This document shows, in pieces, positions 26,157-33,396 of a DNA stretch of 64,000 nt. Both the position numbers and the translations under genes were made by a program. The stretch covers positions 62,001-126,000 of the forward strand of contig NZ_CANNFF010000005.1 in NCBI RefSeq assembly GCF_947503855.1, read 5' to 3'. This DNA comes from an uncultured Polaribacter sp. GTDB taxonomy: Bacteria > Bacteroidota > Bacteroidia > Flavobacteriales > Flavobacteriaceae. The notes below the pieces were generated by a model. That model did not search any database. It saw only the letters and a list, made by a program, of their open reading frames with translations, and was not told the DNA's origin. Position 1 is the first letter of the stretch, and the number at the start of each line of letters is the position of its first letter.

Positions 26157-26924
26157 TTAACTTAAAAGTTGTGCTGCTATACCGCTCCACAAACGAATTC
26201 TTACTTCTAAAGATTTTTTGGCAACCTCTAAAACTTCAATCCATTTTTGATCATCATTGCCACATAATTCTGATATCATTTGCAAAGATAAAGGACCATG
26301 CTCATCACCATCCAACTCTATATGTCTTTTTAAATAATACACAAAGCTGTCATAATTATTATCTTCTGTAGAGGCTTCATTTACAATATTTAAAAACATG
26401 TCTGGTATTACATCTTCTCTACCAAATGTAAATGCACTGGCAATTTTATGTAATTGTTTCGATGCAATTACCTCAAAAGTAAAGTTTACAAATTCTTTGA
26501 CAGCTTTTATAGTATTGGTTTTTTCTAAACTTTTATTTACAGAGGTTGATTGCTTTAAGGCTTCAATAAAAAAATGAATTTCTTTCGTATTTGCTCCCAT
26601 TTCATTCATGGCGTCTAAATACATTTCAAAATGACTTTTTACAACACCATCCTTATCAAAATCGCTTTCTTCTGCTAATGTTATTTCATTGATAAAACGA
26701 ACCAAATTCGTGTTTTTCTTTGGAAACCATGGCAAAGAAACTGATGTTAAATTGATTTGTAACGCTTTTAAAAGCGACATAAAATCCCAAACTGCAAAAA
26801 CATGACTTTCCATGAATGTTTTTACATCATCTATATTTTCTAGTTTTTTATATAGCGAATGTTGGTTTAATTGTTGTCTTAAAGGCGCTATCTCATTTTT
26901 TATAAAACTAATTCTCGAATTCAT
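26157..26924 (-). CDS. DUF3050 heme-oxygenase-like-fold protein in the trp operon
   Basis: A 255-aa all-helical protein. HVFAVWDFMSLLKALQ (near 42), the acidic INEITLAEESDFD, HFEMYLDAMNEMG, FTFGREDVIPDMFL and RHIELDGDEHGPLS (near 205-218) are the DUF3050 signature as I recall it. The family resembles the heme-oxygenase-like superfamily. His and acidic residues at equivalent helices (E, H, and HxxxDxDxxH) could bind two metal ions, as in heme-oxygenase-like diiron oxidases, but that is inference. Its ATG overlaps the trpB stop by one base (TAATG) and trpA follows 13 bp later, so it is coexpressed with tryptophan synthase. It is not one of the seven classical trp functions. Confidence 0.75.
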   Translation of the reverse strand: MNSRISFIKNEIAPLRQQLNQHSLYKKLENIDDVKTFMESHVFAVWDFMSLLKALQINLTSVSLPWFPKKNTNLVRFINEITLAEESDFDKDGVVKSHFEMYLDAMNEMGANTKEIHFFIEALKQSTSVNKSLEKTNTIKAVKEFVNFTFEVIASKQLHKIASAFTFGREDVIPDMFLNIVNEASTEDNNYDSFVYYLKRHIELDGDEHGPLSLQMISELCGNDDQKWIEVLEVAKKSLEVRIRLWSGIAAQLLS

Positions 26925-28108
26925 TATGCTTCTAAGTGTTTGATATATATTTCTAAATCTTTGTCTCCTCTACCAGATAAATTAATCACTACAACTTGGT
27001 CTTTTGTCAAATCCATTTTTGGTAAAACCGCTAAAGCATGCGCTGTTTCTAAAGCAGGAATAATACCCTCTATTTTAGTTAACTCGTAAGCTGCTGTTAA
27101 TGCCTCTTGGTCTGTAGCATTCATAAATTTGGCTCTTTTACTCTCATATAAATAGGCGTGTAAAGGCCCTACTCCTGGATAATCTAAACCAGCAGAAATT
27201 GAATACGGTTCAACAATTTGACCATAATCATCTTGCATTAAAATGGTTTTAGAACCATGAATAATACCCACTTCACCTAATTGGGATGTTGCAGCACTTT
27301 CACCAGAACTTACACCTAAACCTGCAGCCTCAACTGCAATTAACTCAACTTCTTCATCATCAAAATAATGATAAAAGGCACCTGCAGCATTAGAGCCACC
27401 CCCTACACAAGCAATAATGGTATCTGGATTTTCTTTTCCTGTTTTCTCTTTTAATTGCCATTTCATTTCCTCAGAAATTATAGCCTGTAATCTAGCTACC
27501 ATATCTGGATGTGGATGTGGACCAACTACAGAACCAATTAAATAAAAGGTTTCTGGGTTTTGAATCCAATATCTAATAGCTTCATTAGTAGCGTCTTTCA
27601 AGGTTTTTGAGCCTGATGTTGCTGCAACTACCTTAGCACCTAACATTTTCATTCTAGCAACGTTAGGTGCTTGACGTTCGATATCTTTTTCACCCATAAA
27701 AACAGTACAATCTAAGCCCATTAAGGCACAAACTGTAGCTGTTGCAACACCGTGTTGTCCTGCACCCGTTTCTGCAATAATTTTGGTTTTACCTAACTTT
27801 TTTGCAATTAAAATCTGACCAACTGTATTGTTTACTTTATGTGCTCCTGTATGGTTTAAATCTTCGCGTTTTAAGTAAATATGCGCTCCATATTTTTGGG
27901 ATAACCTTTTTGCTAAATACAATGGAGTTGGTCGTCCAACATAGTCTTTTAGCAACGATTTGTATTCTTTTTGAAACTCTTCAGATTCGATAATTTGAAT
28001 GTAATTATCTTCTAATTCTTTTACATTTGGATACAATAATTCTGGAATAAATGCGCCACCAAATTGTCCGAAATATCCATTTTTATCTGGTTGAAATTTA
28101 CTTTTCAT
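26924..28108 (-). CDS. trpB: Tryptophan synthase beta chain
   Basis: A 394-aa PLP enzyme joining indole with serine to make tryptophan. The PLP Lys is in [11 protein letters not shown] (near 92), [13 protein letters not shown] is the catalytic Glu region, [13 protein letters not shown] is the PLP phosphate-binding loop and [11 protein letters not shown] is the C-terminal signature. It is TrpB1-type. Its stop overlaps the DUF3050 start by one base. Confidence 0.97.
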   Translation of the reverse strand: MKSKFQPDKNGYFGQFGGAFIPELLYPNVKELEDNYIQIIESEEFQKEYKSLLKDYVGRPTPLYLAKRLSQKYGAHIYLKREDLNHTGAHKVNNTVGQILIAKKLGKTKIIAETGAGQHGVATATVCALMGLDCTVFMGEKDIERQAPNVARMKMLGAKVVAATSGSKTLKDATNEAIRYWIQNPETFYLIGSVVGPHPHPDMVARLQAIISEEMKWQLKEKTGKENPDTIIACVGGGSNAAGAFYHYFDDEEVELIAVEAAGLGVSSGESAATSQLGEVGIIHGSKTILMQDDYGQIVEPYSISAGLDYPGVGPLHAYLYESKRAKFMNATDQEALTAAYELTKIEGIIPALETAHALAVLPKMDLTKDQVVVINLSGRGDKDLEIYIKHLEA

Positions 28109-28139
28109 ATTTTTATTCTAAGCTGTTATTGCGATAAAA

Positions 28140-28847
28140 TTACTTCACTGTGTTTGTAAAGAAGCTATTTTTAAACTTCTCTAACTCTTCTATTTTCTTA
28201 ACCCCTGGTTTGCTTTCAAATTTACTATTTACATCTAACGCATAAATGGGTAAATTAGATTTTAATACTATTTGTAACTGTTCTAAATCATTTAAACTTA
28301 TACCTCCACTTAAAAAAAATGGCTTTTTGTAAGGGTAATTTTCTAAAACTGACCAATCAAATTTTACACCATTACCACCTCTTTCTTTTCCTTTGGTATC
28401 AAATAAAAAATAATCGACTACGTCTAAGTAAGGTTGTAATGCCGAGAAATTAAATTCATCTTTTATGCCAAAAACTTTTATAATTTCAACTTCTTTTTTA
28501 GAAATATAATGCTGATTTTTTTTCTTTTTGATCTGCTTATTTTCTTCTATAAACAAGGCTCTATTGTTTGCTAATTGCTGTTTTAAATCTAAAATATATG
28601 ATACAGATTCATCTCCATGTAACTGAATAGCATCTAATCTATACTCCTCTACCAAAGAGACAACAATTTCTATATATTCGTTTACAAAAACACCCGTTTT
28701 CTTAATTTCTTTTGGCAATTCTGGAATAATTCCTTCAAAATTTCTTTTCGATTTTTCATAGAAAATAAACCCCAAATAGTCTGGTTGTAAAGCAGCTACT
28801 TGTTGCATATTTTCTGTAAATTTCATTCCACAAACCTTTAATTTCAT
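28140..28847 (-). CDS. trpF: Phosphoribosylanthranilate isomerase
   Basis: A 235-aa TIM barrel for the Amadori rearrangement of phosphoribosylanthranilate. The catalytic Cys is in MKLKVCGMKFTENM (Cys6) and the catalytic Asp in DYFLFDTKG; FFLSGGISLNDL is the phosphate-binding segment and ALDVNSKFESKPGVKK the C-terminal signature. It is slightly longer than usual because of a Lys-rich insert (EENKQIKKKKNQHYISKK) near residue 100. It lies between trpC and trpB. Confidence 0.92.
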   Translation of the reverse strand: MKLKVCGMKFTENMQQVAALQPDYLGFIFYEKSKRNFEGIIPELPKEIKKTGVFVNEYIEIVVSLVEEYRLDAIQLHGDESVSYILDLKQQLANNRALFIEENKQIKKKKNQHYISKKEVEIIKVFGIKDEFNFSALQPYLDVVDYFLFDTKGKERGGNGVKFDWSVLENYPYKKPFFLSGGISLNDLEQLQIVLKSNLPIYALDVNSKFESKPGVKKIEELEKFKNSFFTNTVK

Positions 28848-28924
28848 ATCTCTTTGTAATTCCCCAATTTATAGGAAATTAATTTATTATGTTATAACCT
28901 TCTCTTTTAAGACAATAACGTGTA

Positions 28925-29713
28925 TTATCTAATCTGATTAATAAATTCTTGACAAGCTTCACCTGGGTTGTCTGTTTTCATAAAATTTTCTCCAATTAAA
29001 AAACCTTGAAATCCAAATTCTTTCAATCCAGTAATTATTTTTGGGTCAGAAATTCCACTTTCTGATAGTTTTAAGCAAGTATCTGGTATTTGATTTGCTA
29101 ATTTTATAGAGTGCTCTAAATCAACTTCAAACGTTTTTAAGTTTCGATTATTTATCCCAATAATTTTATTATCTAAATCGTTAATCTTATCTAAATCTTC
29201 TTGCGTATGAACTTCATACAAAACTTCCATACCTAAATCTGTTGTAAGATTTCCATAATTTTTTAATTCTTCGGATGTTAAGCAAGAAGCGATTAATAAA
29301 ATTACATCTGCTCCAATAGCTTTTGCCTCAACTATCTGAAAACCATCTACAATAAAATCTTTTCTTAAGATTGGTTTTTGTTGGTTAATAACTCTTGCTT
29401 CCATTAAATCTGCCATGGTTCCTCCAAAAAAAGAGGTATCTGTTAAAATAGACTGTGCTGCTACATTGGCATCTAAATAACCATTTGTAACTTCTGCAAT
29501 GGTTGCTTTGTCGTTAATAATTCCTTTTGATGGAGATTGGCGTTTATATTCTGCAATAATGCCTGTAGAACCTACTTCTAATAAAGACTTTTTTAAAGAA
29601 AATGTAGTTCTACCAAAACTAGGACTTTCTACCAATTTTTTAACAGGAATTTCAGCTTTTATCTTAGCAACTTCCTTCTTTTTAAATGCGATTATTTTAT
29701 CTAAAATTGTCAT
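28925..29713 (-). CDS. trpC: Indole-3-glycerol-phosphate synthase
   Basis: A 262-aa TIM barrel. IIAEYKRQSPSKGIIN carries the catalytic Lys, ILRKDFIVD the second Lys, and IIGINNRNLKTFEVD and KLSESGISDP the remaining active site. It converts carboxyphenylamino-deoxyribulose phosphate to indole-3-glycerol phosphate. Unlike E. coli it is not fused to TrpF. The start ATG at 29713 lies 18 bp after a small membrane-protein gene. Confidence 0.95.
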   Translation of the reverse strand: MTILDKIIAFKKKEVAKIKAEIPVKKLVESPSFGRTTFSLKKSLLEVGSTGIIAEYKRQSPSKGIINDKATIAEVTNGYLDANVAAQSILTDTSFFGGTMADLMEARVINQQKPILRKDFIVDGFQIVEAKAIGADVILLIASCLTSEELKNYGNLTTDLGMEVLYEVHTQEDLDKINDLDNKIIGINNRNLKTFEVDLEHSIKLANQIPDTCLKLSESGISDPKIITGLKEFGFQGFLIGENFMKTDNPGEACQEFINQIR

Positions 29714-29731
29714 TTTAATAATTACAAATTT

Positions 29732-29902
29732 TTAATTATTCATTCTCTTATTTCTATATCTCAAAAAAAGATAAACAATAACACCAACTATTAATCCAGT
29801 TATTGTGTGCTTAAAAAGCTCTTTTGTTTGCACGCCAACTGCAGCTCCCATTAATAAAAATGCTGGAATAATTAGAATTAAATTGTTTTTCTTTTTTTTC
29901 AT
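29732..29902 (-). CDS. Small membrane protein between trpD and trpC
   Basis: A 56-aa ORF (start MKKKKNNLILIIPAFLLMGA, end RNKRMNN) on the same strand as the trp genes. It has two hydrophobic segments (residues ~7-24 and ~33-48) separated by a polar QTKELFKHT, with positive ends. No family is recognised. Evidence that it is real: correct strand, ATG start, tight placement 18 bp before trpC, and a membrane-protein composition rare in random AT-rich ORFs. It could be a passenger gene. Confidence 0.55.
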   Translation of the reverse strand: MKKKKNNLILIIPAFLLMGAAVGVQTKELFKHTITGLIVGVIVYLFLRYRNKRMNN

Positions 29903-29919
29903 TATTAGCTTTCATTATA

Positions 29920-29950
29920 GACCTTACAGGTTATAAAAACCTGTAAGGTC
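29920..29950. repeat. Palindromic repeat (GACCTTACAGGTT type)
   Basis: A perfect 13-bp inverted repeat, GACCTTACAGGTT, loop ATAAA, AACCTGTAAGGTC, just after the trpD stop. Without a T-run on the operon strand it is not a classical terminator. Related GACCT-rich palindromes are common in Flavobacteriaceae intergenic DNA as I remember. It may stabilise the trpD 3' end or partly end transcription. Confidence 0.7.
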
Positions 29951-29958
29951 TTGTGAAT

Positions 29959-30951
29959 TTATAAACTTACTAATTTTTCTAATGTTTGTTTTGCTTTTAA
30001 ACCCAATAAAGAATCTTTACTTTCTTTAAAAGCAGTTTCAAAACTTTTATTTTCATCAACAATAGTTAATGCAAAAGCAGCATTGGTTAATACTACATTG
30101 TTTTGCGCTTCTGTACCTTTTCCTTCTAAAATGGTTTTAAAAATTTTTGCAGCATCTGCTACATTATTTCCTCCAAATATTTCTGATTGTGCAATTCTTT
30201 TCTGACCTAAATCTTTTGGATTTATGATTTGTTCGCCTTTTTTTGTAAACAACTTAAATGCGCTTGTGAGTGAAATTTCATCATAACCATCTAATGCATG
30301 TATAATTCCGTAATTGATGTTTTTTTCTTCTTGTAAAATATAATTATACAAACGTGCAGTTTCTAAATTAAACGTACCTAGCATATGGTTTTTGGGTGAA
30401 CTCGGGTTTACCAAAGGTCCTAACATATTAAAAAATGTTTTTAATGCCAATGCTTTTCTAGTTGGACCCACAGCTTTCATTGCTGGATGAAATTTTGGCG
30501 CATGCAAAAAGCAAATGTTTGCTTTTTCTAAATGTACTTTTAAAGTATTTTCATCATTAGTAAATTGATACCCAAAACTTTCTAACATATCTGATGAACC
30601 AGATTGCGAAGAAACAGAGTAATTACCATGTTTTGCCACTTTTTGACCTGTACCTGCAACTACAAAAGAAGTTAATGTAGAAATATTAAACGTATCTTTT
30701 CCATCTCCTCCTGTTCCAACAATATCAATAGTGTTGTAATCAGAAAAATCGACTTTTATAGTCAATTCTTTTAAGGCGTTTCTGAATCCAGAAAGTTCAT
30801 CAACAGAAATCGGGCGCATCATAAAAACCGTCATAAAAGAAGCTAAATGTGCGTCGTTATATGTTGAAGCAGCAATATCTTTTAAGATTTGTGTTGCTTC
30901 AGATTTTGATAGTCTTTCGTGATTGTATAGTCTGTTTAGAATTTGTTTCAT
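29959..30951 (-). CDS. trpD: Anthranilate phosphoribosyltransferase
   Basis: A 330-aa enzyme that transfers phosphoribose from PRPP to anthranilate. DIVGTGGDGKDTFNISTLTS (near 78) is the PRPP loop, KHGNYSVSSQSGSSDMLE and CFLHAPKFHPAMKAVGPTRK the anthranilate site, and LGTFNLETARLYN the C-terminal signature. It is monofunctional; trpG is a separate gene 31 bp upstream. The start at 30951 is the only ATG fitting the N-terminal MKQILNRLYNHERLSKSEA pattern. Confidence 0.95.
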   Translation of the reverse strand: MKQILNRLYNHERLSKSEATQILKDIAASTYNDAHLASFMTVFMMRPISVDELSGFRNALKELTIKVDFSDYNTIDIVGTGGDGKDTFNISTLTSFVVAGTGQKVAKHGNYSVSSQSGSSDMLESFGYQFTNDENTLKVHLEKANICFLHAPKFHPAMKAVGPTRKALALKTFFNMLGPLVNPSSPKNHMLGTFNLETARLYNYILQEEKNINYGIIHALDGYDEISLTSAFKLFTKKGEQIINPKDLGQKRIAQSEIFGGNNVADAAKIFKTILEGKGTEAQNNVVLTNAAFALTIVDENKSFETAFKESKDSLLGLKAKQTLEKLVSL

Positions 30952-30954
30952 TTT

Positions 30955-31008
30955 ATGCTGAATTTATTTCAGTATCTTTTTGTTATGATGCTGAATCAAG
31001 TTCAGCAT
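30955..31008. repeat. Two tandem ATGCTGAA palindromes, one coding the TrpG C-terminus
   Basis: ATGCTGAATTTATTTCAGTAT at 30955-30975 is an imperfect copy, and ATGCTGAA-TCAAG-TTCAGCAT at 30988-31008 is a perfect 8-bp palindrome. The second lies inside the 3' end of trpG and encodes its last residues (NAELDS). I recall this as a common flavobacterial intergenic repeat (TGCTGAAnnnnnTTCAGCA). Confidence 0.7.
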
Positions 31009-31588
31009 TAGACACTTTACAAGCGTCTATAAAATTTGTAACCAACTGCTCACCTACATCTGTTAAAATAGATTCTGGATGAAACTGAACTGCAGAAATT
31101 GGATACACTTTATGCTCGATTGCTTGTATTAAACCATCTTCATCTCTTGCAGTTACTTTTAGTTCGTTTGGAAACCCTTCATCTGTAGCTGACCATGAAT
31201 GATATCGCGCTGCTAAAAAAGTTTCTGGAACATCTTTAAAAATAATTGCACTAGCATCTGTTACTGACATTTCTGTGGCTACACCATGAAATACATCATC
31301 TAAATTGATGATTTTTCCTCCAAAAACTTCTGTAATGGCTTGCAAGCCTAAACATACTCCAAAAATGGGTTTAATACCTGCATAGGTTTTTATTACTTCT
31401 TTTAAAATTCCTGCTTCATCAGGTATTCCAGGTCCTGGAGATAACATTATGATATCAAAATTACCAACATCTGCAATACTGATTTCATCGTTTCTATAAA
31501 CTGCAGGAAATTTTCCTGTAATTTTTTCTACCATGTGTACCAAATTGTAGGTAAATGAATCGTAATTGTCTAAAATTAATATTTTCAT
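30983..31588 (-). CDS. trpG: Anthranilate synthase component II (glutamine amidotransferase)
   Basis: A 201-aa class I glutamine amidotransferase supplying ammonia to TrpE. MKILILDNYDSFTYNLVH, MLSPGPGIPDEAG, the nucleophile GVCLGLQ (Cys near 79) and AVQFHPESI (His/Glu of the triad) are all present. It could also serve PabA in folate synthesis, as no separate pabA is seen here. The last eight or so residues come from a palindromic repeat and are probably not conserved. It is followed by trpD. Confidence 0.94.
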   Translation of the reverse strand: MKILILDNYDSFTYNLVHMVEKITGKFPAVYRNDEISIADVGNFDIIMLSPGPGIPDEAGILKEVIKTYAGIKPIFGVCLGLQAITEVFGGKIINLDDVFHGVATEMSVTDASAIIFKDVPETFLAARYHSWSATDEGFPNELKVTARDEDGLIQAIEHKVYPISAVQFHPESILTDVGEQLVTNFIDACKVSNAELDSAS

Positions 31589-31662
31589 ATTTTTTTCTTG
31601 TGTAATCGTTTAATTGTGGATTTGTTTAATTGTTTACAAATCTTTATTAAAATGCTCTATCT

Positions 31663-31746
31663 GCGTTAGGGATTGAATGGCCTGTTTGAGCTCTTTTTTG
31701 TTTTTCTCAAAAAAAGCGAGTAATGAAAGCCCGTTAAAACGCCCTA
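31663..31746 (+). repeat. Dispersed palindrome-bounded element, copy 2
   Basis: A short copy of the element at 11413: GCGTTAGGGATTGAATGG at the left and GAAAGCCCGTTAAAACGCCC then TA at the right. GCGTT (31663-31667) pairs with AACGC (31738-31742), and TTTGAG/CTCAAA (31685-31712) forms an inner hairpin. It fills the trpE-trpG gap in antisense orientation to the operon and its CCCTA end provides the TAG stop of trpE. No promoter like that of copy 1 is present. Confidence 0.6.
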
Positions 31747-33135
31747 AATATTTTCTGCCAAAATCAACGCTTTTTTTAAGGCTGCTAATTTATTATTTAC
31801 TTCTTGTAATTCTTTTTCTTCATCAGAATGAATTACAATTCCTGCTCCTGCTTGGTAATACAAAACATTATTTTTACTTACAAAAGAACGAATTGCAATG
31901 GCTAAATTAACTGAACCATCTAAACCTATAATCCCTACTGCACCTCCATAAAATCCGCGTGATTGGTTTTCATATGTATCAATTAGTTGCATAGCTTTAT
32001 ATTTTGGTGCACCACTTAAAGTTCCTGCTGGAAAAGTGTCACCTACAATTTCTATTGGGTTTCCTTTTAACTTTCCTGAAACTGTAGATACTAAGTGAAT
32101 TACATGACTAAAGTACTGTACTTCTTTGAATACCTCAACCTCAACATTATCTGCATGTTTGCTTAAATCGTTACGAGCTAAATCTACCAACATTACATGT
32201 TCTGCAGTTTCTTTTTTATCTGCAGATAATTTTTTACCCAATTGAATGTCTTTTGCCATATCTCCTGTTCTTCTGAACGTTCCTGCAATTGGATTGATTG
32301 TAGCTCTTCCTTGAGTGATTTTAATTTGAGCTTCTGGTGAAGATCCCATCAACTTAAAAGAACCATAATCGAAAAAGAATAAATAAGGAGAAGGATTTAT
32401 AGAACGTAATGCTCTGTACACATTAAATTCATCTCCTTTAAATTTTTGTTGAAATTGACGCGATAATACCAACTGAAAAACATCGCCTCTTTTACAATGC
32501 GATTTAGCTTTTTTAACGTATTCTATAAATTCTTCTCCTTTTACGTTAGAGGTTTCCTTGCCAACAATTTCGAAACTTTGGGTATTAAATGCTTGTGCAT
32601 CTATAATGGTCTGAATTTCTTTAATGCGAGATTCTGTGCCTTCTTCTACGTTTTCTATTAGCGTCATTTCATCATTAAAATGATTGATAGCAATAATAAA
32701 TCTGTAAAAACTGTATTGCATTAAGGGAATTGCTGATGGTGCTTTTTCTACATTTAAGGCAATATTTTCAAAATACTGAACAGAATCATAAGTTGTGTAG
32801 CCATACAAACCATTAAATGCTTTTAATTCTGCAGGACAGTCTAATTCTATATTTTGGGTATATTTTTCGAAAATAGCATTAAAGTTTCTACCAATTTTTT
32901 CGTTTGCAATTTCTTTTTCTTTGTGAGAAAAAACTAAATGATGATTTTCTGCTTTTATTGAAACTACAGGCTCAATAGCAATAAAAGAAAAACTTTCTTC
33001 TTTACTGTGGTAATCTGAACTTTCTAACAAAAGCGTATTTGCAAATTTATCTCTAAAACGCAAATACAAACCAACAGGTGTTATGGTGTCTGCAATTTGT
33101 GTTTTTGATAATGTTTTAAATTTTATTGTATTCAT
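31744..33135 (-). CDS. trpE: Anthranilate synthase component I
   Basis: A 463-aa enzyme converting chorismate to anthranilate. The tryptophan feedback site LLLESSDYHSKEESFSFI lies near residue 33. The chorismate-binding half has FQLVLSRQF, FDYGSFKLMGSSPEAQIK, RATINPIAGTFRRTGD, DLARNDLSKHADNVEVE and TFPAGTLSGAPKYKAMQLI; QAGAGIVIHSDEEKE closes it. The stop codon TAG lies inside a dispersed repeat. It is the first structural gene of the operon, about 210 nt after the predicted transcription start, behind a Trp-codon leader and attenuator. Confidence 0.95.
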   Translation of the reverse strand: MNTIKFKTLSKTQIADTITPVGLYLRFRDKFANTLLLESSDYHSKEESFSFIAIEPVVSIKAENHHLVFSHKEKEIANEKIGRNFNAIFEKYTQNIELDCPAELKAFNGLYGYTTYDSVQYFENIALNVEKAPSAIPLMQYSFYRFIIAINHFNDEMTLIENVEEGTESRIKEIQTIIDAQAFNTQSFEIVGKETSNVKGEEFIEYVKKAKSHCKRGDVFQLVLSRQFQQKFKGDEFNVYRALRSINPSPYLFFFDYGSFKLMGSSPEAQIKITQGRATINPIAGTFRRTGDMAKDIQLGKKLSADKKETAEHVMLVDLARNDLSKHADNVEVEVFKEVQYFSHVIHLVSTVSGKLKGNPIEIVGDTFPAGTLSGAPKYKAMQLIDTYENQSRGFYGGAVGIIGLDGSVNLAIAIRSFVSKNNVLYYQAGAGIVIHSDEEKELQEVNNKLAALKKALILAENI

Positions 33136-33149
33136 AACTGATTGTCAGT

Positions 33150-33210
33150 TCGAGCGCAGTCGAGAACGTTTTAATTTCTCTTAATTTGATGCCAACTCGA
33201 CTGCGCTCGA
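33150..33210. repeat. 15-bp inverted repeat (TCGAGCGCAGTCGAG type) in the trp leader
   Basis: TCGAGCGCAGTCGAG (33150-33164) and CTCGACTGCGCTCGA (33196-33210) are perfect complements separated by 31 nt. It resembles the CTCGACTGCGCTCGA repeats I recall from Bacteroidota intergenic DNA. In the trp mRNA it folds between the attenuator and the trpE start codon. Confidence 0.75.
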
Positions 33211-33228
33211 GAAGACATTTTTTAACTG

Positions 33229-33261
33229 AAAAAAGGCTTATCGTGAGATAAGCCTTTTTTT
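33229..33261 (-). terminator. trp attenuator terminator (also ends gatB-aspS transcription)
   Basis: On the minus strand AAAAAAGGCTTATC, loop TCAC, GATAAGCCTTTTTT: a 14-bp stem ending in six U. It lies 34 nt after the stop of the Trp-rich leader ORF and 93 nt before trpE, exactly where an attenuator belongs. It would also stop readthrough from gatB-aspS. An antiterminator is less obvious: ATAAGT at the leader stop codon (near 33293-33298) could pair with GCTTAT of the 5' arm. Confidence 0.85.
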
Positions 33262-33294
33262 ATAATTTATATATACAGGTTTAGTGCTCACTTA

Positions 33295-33342
33295 TTAAAT
33301 AAGAGAGTTCCACCACCAAGTATTTTTTGTGTTTAATTTCAT
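33295..33342 (-). CDS. trpL: trp leader peptide with three tandem Trp codons
   Basis: A 15-codon ORF, MKLNTKNTWWWNSLI, stop TAA. Three consecutive TGG codons lie at 33310-33318. It starts about 5 nt after the predicted transcription start of a good promoter, and is followed by a 14-bp terminator before trpE. This is the classical layout for attenuation: low charged tRNA-Trp stalls the ribosome on the Trp codons and favours readthrough into trpE. The sequence is not related to the enterobacterial trpL beyond the Trp run. Confidence 0.85.
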   Translation of the reverse strand: MKLNTKNTWWWNSLI

Positions 33343-33350
33343 TATTGATA

Positions 33351-33381
33351 CAAAAATAAGATAGATTTTTAAATTGAGCAA
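33351..33381 (-). promoter_or_regulatory. trp operon promoter
   Basis: On the minus strand TTG (33381-33379), a 20-bp spacer and TATTTTTG (33358-33351) match TTG-N19/20-TAnnTTTG. The -7 box ends 8 bp before the trpL ATG, so the leader mRNA is nearly leaderless. The promoter lies just beyond the gatB-aspS stop. Confidence 0.8.
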
Positions 33382-33396
33382 CCTTTTCAAATGATT

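Noticed and set aside
31589..31662. Promoter for repeat copy 2
   Set aside because: No TAnnTTTG at the expected distance from 31663.
33229..33261. Terminator considered only as the end of gatB-aspS
   Set aside because: It lies inside the trp transcript, 34 nt after a Trp-rich leader ORF and after the trp promoter, so attenuation is the better reading; it may do both.
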